A stretch of DNA of 64,000 bases from Blepharisma japonicum (taxonomy: Eukaryota > Ciliophora > Heterotrichea > Heterotrichida > Blepharismidae): contig CATKHK010000048.1 of assembly GCA_949751835.1 (NCBI GenBank), positions 286,345-350,344 of the forward strand, given 5' to 3'. Below, in pieces: positions 60,158 through 64,000 of the stretch. Position 1 is the first letter of the stretch, and each line of letters starts with the position of its first letter. The notes beneath the pieces are model-generated. The model made no database searches. It was given only the letters and a program-made list of their open reading frames with translations, and was not told the origin of the DNA. A program made the translations under genes and the position numbers.

Positions 60158-60629
60158 AACAATTATTATATCATCTACAATTATCTTAGAAAAGACCTAG
60201 TACAGTTCTAGCCAGTATTTTTAAAATGGGCATTAAGCTTTGTCTTATAACATAATTATATAGATTTCAAAAATGACACCAAGTGCTTTTGATTTATGTA
60301 TTAGTAGATTCTAATTAAAACATCATGAGATATAATTTAATTTTTAATAAAAATTAAACAAATTTCACATATCAACTTTTAAAAAGATCTATACTTAAAA
60401 ATACTTTAAATTTCCAGGCTGCTTCAGAACTCATAGCTAAGTTAAGCCATAATTTATTTGGAATTGGCAATACAGACAATAAATAACCTAAATTTGAAAG
60501 TTTCAGTGTTCTATTCCCCTAAGAATAAACTAACTCGAAAAAGGACAAGAAATAAAATAGCTGGATTTCTAGCTTATACTTAACCTATTAATGGAATCAA
60601 TTTACGCATCATAGAAAATAAAAACTTAA
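60158..60629. other. Upstream region of member 4
   Basis: 472 bp AT-rich promoter side of member 4, no gene seen. Confidence 0.5.
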
Positions 60630-61031
60630 CTAACCTCAATTAAGCTTTATTTTGTAATCTATTGGAGGATCTCTGCCTTCAGAGTTATTAGTAGTCTTAT
60701 ATTGTCTTCTGGTAAATTGAGTCATGCTTCATGAGGTGTGTTATAATTTCTCAACTATTTATAAATTTTTGAAATATTAAAGCTCGGAAGATTATATGTA
60801 AGGTTATGGCAAGATTTCCATCTTAAAAGCTTGTCAAATACTGGACTGAGTTGCCTGAAGTGCAGTTGGTTACCCTTTTTCATTGCCATCCAAGAAGTCA
60901 CATCTATGATTTACGGTCACAATTATTGTAATTTTAAACTAAATTAATCTCACATAAACACTCTAAAATACCTGAAAAATCAAGAAGGAAGCAACCTTCA
61001 TTATACTTAGAAACACCTGAACCATATTCAT
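60630..61031 (-). pseudogene. Decayed 3' end of an FKFNR-family gene, copy A
   Basis: Aligns with gaps to the 3' end of member 4 on the minus strand: attaagctt/tctattggaggatct, gtcttatattgtctt, aaattgagtcatgcttcatgag, cttgtcaaatac.ggactgagttg, and beyond the intron site to accttcatta.acttagaaacacctgaacc. The intron relic is still visible at 60939-60953 (gtgagattaatttag). No reading frame survives. Confidence 0.75.
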
Positions 61032-61621
61032 AGTAATAAAATCATAATTTTGTTTTGATGAAATTTTTATTGGGTAATCAATTTTCAAAAATAAGTATTA
61101 TTGCATTTTATTGATTATTAGCTAAGCCAAATAAGTGATTATCTTCTAGCTAGTTGGTGAATGAATATCATTTTAGGATAGCGAAATCATAAATTGCTAT
61201 TTGATTTTAAGGGTGACTAAATTAGCCTCTTTGGCTAAGAGAACAATTTATGACAAAATCTGTATTCAATGATATTTTAAAAATTCGCAACAAGAAGATG
61301 CCATTCAACTAGAGCATCTAGAAAAGTAAATCTTGCAAGAATAATTTATCCCTTAAAACCCAGATTTCCTGTCTGATAATAAACTTTAATGAGTTACACT
61401 GACCAGCTTTGAGATATCAAAAATTCTAATCTTTAAATATTTCACTATCCTTTTCTAAACTTCAATTAGGATTACTTAAAGTTGATTATGCTATTTAAAT
61501 ATCAAACATTTTTTGCATCAACAAAATATATAAATATTCAATTTAATTGATCTTCCAAAATCTCGACATAAAATAAGTTTACTTTAATAAATGTCGAAAA
61601 GAATATGGATATAGAGATTGA
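61032..61621. other. Non-coding stretch between relics
   Basis: 590 bp AT-rich, nothing recognised. Confidence 0.45.
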
Positions 61622-61745
61622 TAATTTAGATTTCATTTATCGATGCCTCAAATCAATTTGAGATATGGCAAAACCAGTCCTTGAATTTAAAAATTTGATA
61701 TATTGAGTGGACATGCCAATTTAAAGGCTGGTGATGCCTCAGGAG
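61622..61745. repeat. Degenerate direct repeat, first copy
   Basis: tttagatttcatttatc..., tccttgaattta.aa, tgagtggac, and aaaggctgg..atgcctca recur in order at 62404-62530 with many substitutions. It indicates that the relic-bearing segment was itself duplicated. Confidence 0.6.
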
Positions 61746-61802
61746 ATACTGGGATAAATAAAAGATAAAAGCCCAACTACCTTATAATAAAATTTGGAGA
61801 TT

Positions 61803-62075
61803 ATTACTTAGCCATGATTAAACTTAAATCTGGTGTTGATTAGAAAAGCTATCTTGGAGGGTAGTTGTGATGGAGTTATTTGAATCATGAACCATGACGA
61901 GGTATCATAATTCCCTTGACTCTTTTATAAAAATTACTTTTACCAATGCCCCTTAAATTGGAACTAATATTGAAATTTGTCTAAGACTAAAAACTCTAGG
62001 AGATTATAAACAAAGTTAAGGATCAGGTTTTCATCTTCAAAACTCATTAAATACTCTACTGAGTTATTATCTATT
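61803..62075 (-). pseudogene. Decayed 3' end of an FKFNR-family gene, copy B
   Basis: Minus-strand relic of the family C-terminal domain (atgattaaacttaaatctgg, catgacgaggtatcataatt, cccttgactctttta, aaactctaggagattata, actctactgagttatt). About 45 bp without counterpart interrupts it after position 61925. Frame lost. Confidence 0.75.
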
Positions 62076-62204
62076 GCATAAAGTGCTTATAAAATATCTA
62101 TTTTATCAAATGCTTTATATTTCTTCCCCAATAATAATCTTTTTTCAAGCAATTATCCCATATAAATTGGAAGTGATTTTTGATCTCAATTTAAAGGAAA
62201 AGTC

Positions 62205-62400
62205 AGCTAGTCTTAATTTGGCATCTATTAGAGGACCGTTGACATAAAAGTTATTAGTAGTCATGCATTATCTTTGGGCAAATTGAGTCATGCGTCTTAA
62301 GAGATATTTAATTTCCCAGTTATTATAAATTTTTGTAAGACTAAAGGCTCGGAAGATCATATTTAAAGTCATAGTCAGATATCAATCTTAAAAGCAGATT
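62205..62400 (-). pseudogene. Decayed 3' end of an FKFNR-family gene, copy C
   Basis: A more degraded copy, closest to copy A (attagtagtcat, caaattgagtcatgc, cccagttattataaattttt, ggctcggaagatcata). Frame lost. Confidence 0.65.
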
Positions 62401-62403
62401 GAA

Positions 62404-62530
62404 ATTTAGACTTCATTCATCCAATGTTTCTCGAAACAATCTGAGGATTGACGAGTCCAGCCCTTGAATCTAGAACTTTAGTATTTCGGGTGGATTTGCT
62501 AATTCAAACGCTGGTTAAGCCAGTGCCTTA
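62404..62530. repeat. Degenerate direct repeat, second copy
   Basis: Second copy of the repeat at 61622-61745; it lies just before the relic of the giant gene's tail. Confidence 0.6.
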
Positions 62531-62540
62531 TCAAATCAAG

Positions 62541-62765
62541 GTTACTGAATTCTGCTGTTGGAATAGTAGTTGTTGTGCTTGATGGATTTCAGATTAGTAT
62601 TAATGTACTTAGCTCTATATTCTACAGAGGTGGAGTAGATATTATTGTAATTAGCTTCCTCATGACTTTTCTACAATTATTTGTAGTTGAAACGCTTTGC
62701 ATGTTGTTAGATACTTTGCCCTTCAGATTATTCCTAAAGAATGGTATTAAAAATAATAATTAAGT
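62541..62765 (+). pseudogene. Decayed tail of the giant gene
   Basis: Homologous to 57133-57345, the last two membrane helices: ggttactgaattctgctgtt, ttgttgtgcttgatgga, cttagctctatattct, gtagttgaaacg, ttcctaaagaatgg. It has frameshifts (LLNSAVGIVVVVLDGF, then a shifted end LFLKNGIKN). No body of the giant gene precedes it. Confidence 0.85.
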
Positions 62766-63059
62766 ATTTAATTAAGATTAGTCCTTATGTTTAATTTGAG
62801 AATTAAGAATTGCATACATATTTATTTTTATATTTGGTATAGTAATTAAGTTTATATAATATTCTAATAAAAAAAGCCCTATAATTATGCAGATGAGGTA
62901 GAATAATAGTAATAGTAAAATATGAAAATAGCTAATCGAATATATAGTATCGATTTATTTATAAAATAATTATAAAAGCATTCAATTACAAATTCCATAT
63001 ATTTAATAAATAATTTTAATACAAGGATAAAGTTACCAATAAATAATATTATTACTTAA
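62766..63059. other. Duplicated spacer
   Basis: Counterpart of 57345-57645, in the same order between the giant-tail relic and member 5. Confidence 0.7.
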
Positions 63060-64000
63060 CTAACTACGATTAAATTTGAATCTGATGTCGATAGGAAGAT
63101 CGCTGTCTTGAAGGTTAGTAGAAATCATATACTGCCTTGAATTTACTTGAATCATACGCCATGCCGAGGTGTCATAATTCCCTGGATTCTTTATTATAAT
63201 TTCTTCAAGACTCAGAGGCTCAGGAAGATCATACTCAAAGTCAAGGATAAAATTTCCATCTTTAAAGCTTGCTAAATATCCTAATGAGTTGTCAGAAGTG
63301 CAAGTTGATGATTCTTTCTCTATTGTAGTCTCACAAAGATAGCATCCAGGATGAGGATTGCAACTATTGCAAGACTTAGAGCATGCTAAATAAAACTTAC
63401 ATAAACATTCCAAGACTCCCGAATTATCATATAGAAAATATCCTTGGTCACATTTAGAGCACCTTGAAGTTCCATATTCAACACAATTTAACGTTGAATT
63501 TTCTGACTTTGGACTCTCACAGCGAAATGTAGATGGGTTATATGTCATATTTCCAATACAAGAGCATGATCCATTTCCATTCTTTATCATATAGTGTGCA
63601 TCAAAACAAGTACTGCAACTAGTCTCAAATGTACCACATTTTGCACATCCAGACAAGCAAGGCTGGCAAGTCCAGGGAGATGATCAGTAATCAAGGTAAT
63701 ACCCAAGAACACAATCACACTTTCCATCAATATTTTCTATCATATTTTCACGATCTGAGCACTTAATCTCTGGTATCGGCACAATACATTTGACATGAAC
63801 ATTAGACTGAGTTGAGGCTACAACTTCACAAGTTTCACAACCCCAATCTGAGCAAGGCTGGCAATAGAAGTATTTGCCAAAGACATAAGAATTTGATCGG
63901 CAGGAGCAGGTTCCATCACCATTGTTTATCATGCCTGGAATTCAGCATTTGTTGCAGCTGGTTGAATTATTGCAATCTTTGCACCCATGAGAGCAAAACT
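63060..64000 (-). CDS. Secreted cysteine-rich protein, FKFNR family, member 5 (partial)
   Basis: C-terminal part only; the 5' end lies beyond the window. TGA near 63684 and 63940 are Trp. A 15-nt intron at 63386-63400 (gtaagttttatttag) sits at exactly the site of the 16-nt intron of members 2-4; because 15 is divisible by three and it has no stop, it could be mistaken for coding (CKFYLA). Spliced product reads LECLSCSKSCNSC and ends LASFKDGNFILDFEYDL to IRFKFNRS. Very similar to member 4 over its length, as expected from the segmental duplication. It is intact as far as visible. Confidence 0.85.
63386..63400 (-). other. 15-nt intron (16 nt in paralogues)
   Basis: gtaagttttatttag against gtaagattttatttag at 37222 and 57972. 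One A was lost or gained inside the intron after duplication, showing that the splicing machinery accepts both lengths at the same site. Confidence 0.8.

Noticed and set aside
1-64000. Stentor as the source (15-nt introns)
   Set aside because: Stentor uses the standard code; here TGA is clearly read as Trp in conserved positions.

Overview
The window looks like somatic-type nuclear DNA from a heterotrich ciliate, most likely Blepharisma. Two signs in the sequence support this. First, nearly every gene is interrupted by in-frame TGA codons that fall on conserved tryptophans (for example the CEP164 WW domain and the CDC14 'GWIRICRPGS' motif), while all genes end in TAA or TAG. Second, frames are restored by removing tiny GT..AG introns, mostly 15 nt and some 16 nt. 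Stentor shares 15-nt introns but uses the standard code. Read with TGA=Trp, many apparent short ORFs fuse into a few long genes. DNA is AT-rich and intergenic gaps are short: 15 bp separate the stop codons at 8242/8258, and 14 bp separate those at 22711/22726.

Left part (1-28.4 kb): ordinary, densely packed genes with a strong ciliary/centriolar theme. These are a zinc-binding fragment, CCDC47, an ARM/HEAT-like protein, CEP164, a small coiled-coil protein, a CEP78-like LRR protein, CDC14 phosphatase, a 2163-residue four-repeat cyclic-nucleotide-gated channel resembling the sperm CNGK family, DRC4/GAS8 of the axonemal dynein regulatory complex, and a UCH-type deubiquitinase. They are followed by 4-hydroxyphenylpyruvate dioxygenase, a coiled-coil protein, a CPSF30 zinc-finger protein fused to a YTH domain, a CDPK-like protein whose kinase lacks catalytic residues, two small unknowns, DPM2 and a long-chain acyl-CoA synthetase.

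Right part (28.4-64 kb): a recently evolving surface-protein locus. It holds one giant intron-poor gene (40107-57344, 5745 aa: signal peptide, about 80 cysteine-rich modules, REJ/PKD-like region, GPS-like motif, five predicted membrane helices). Around it lie five secreted cysteine-rich paralogues that share a C-terminal domain ending in 'FKFNR', together with a graveyard of relics: a frameshifted copy of the giant gene's 5' end (31.5-32.4 kb), a decayed IFT122 3' half (32.4-33.7 kb), three decayed tails of the secreted paralogues and a decayed tail of the giant gene (60.6-62.8 kb). The giant gene contains higher-order repeats with an exact 1002-nt period expanded by whole 138-nt modules (1002, 1140, 1278). 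The right end is a second copy of the giant-tail/secreted-gene convergent arrangement, so the locus has grown by segmental duplication.

If the giant protein and its neighbours act together, an extracellular adhesion or recognition role is the natural guess (REJ and GPS domains occur in polycystin-like and fertilisation-related receptors). That is inference only.
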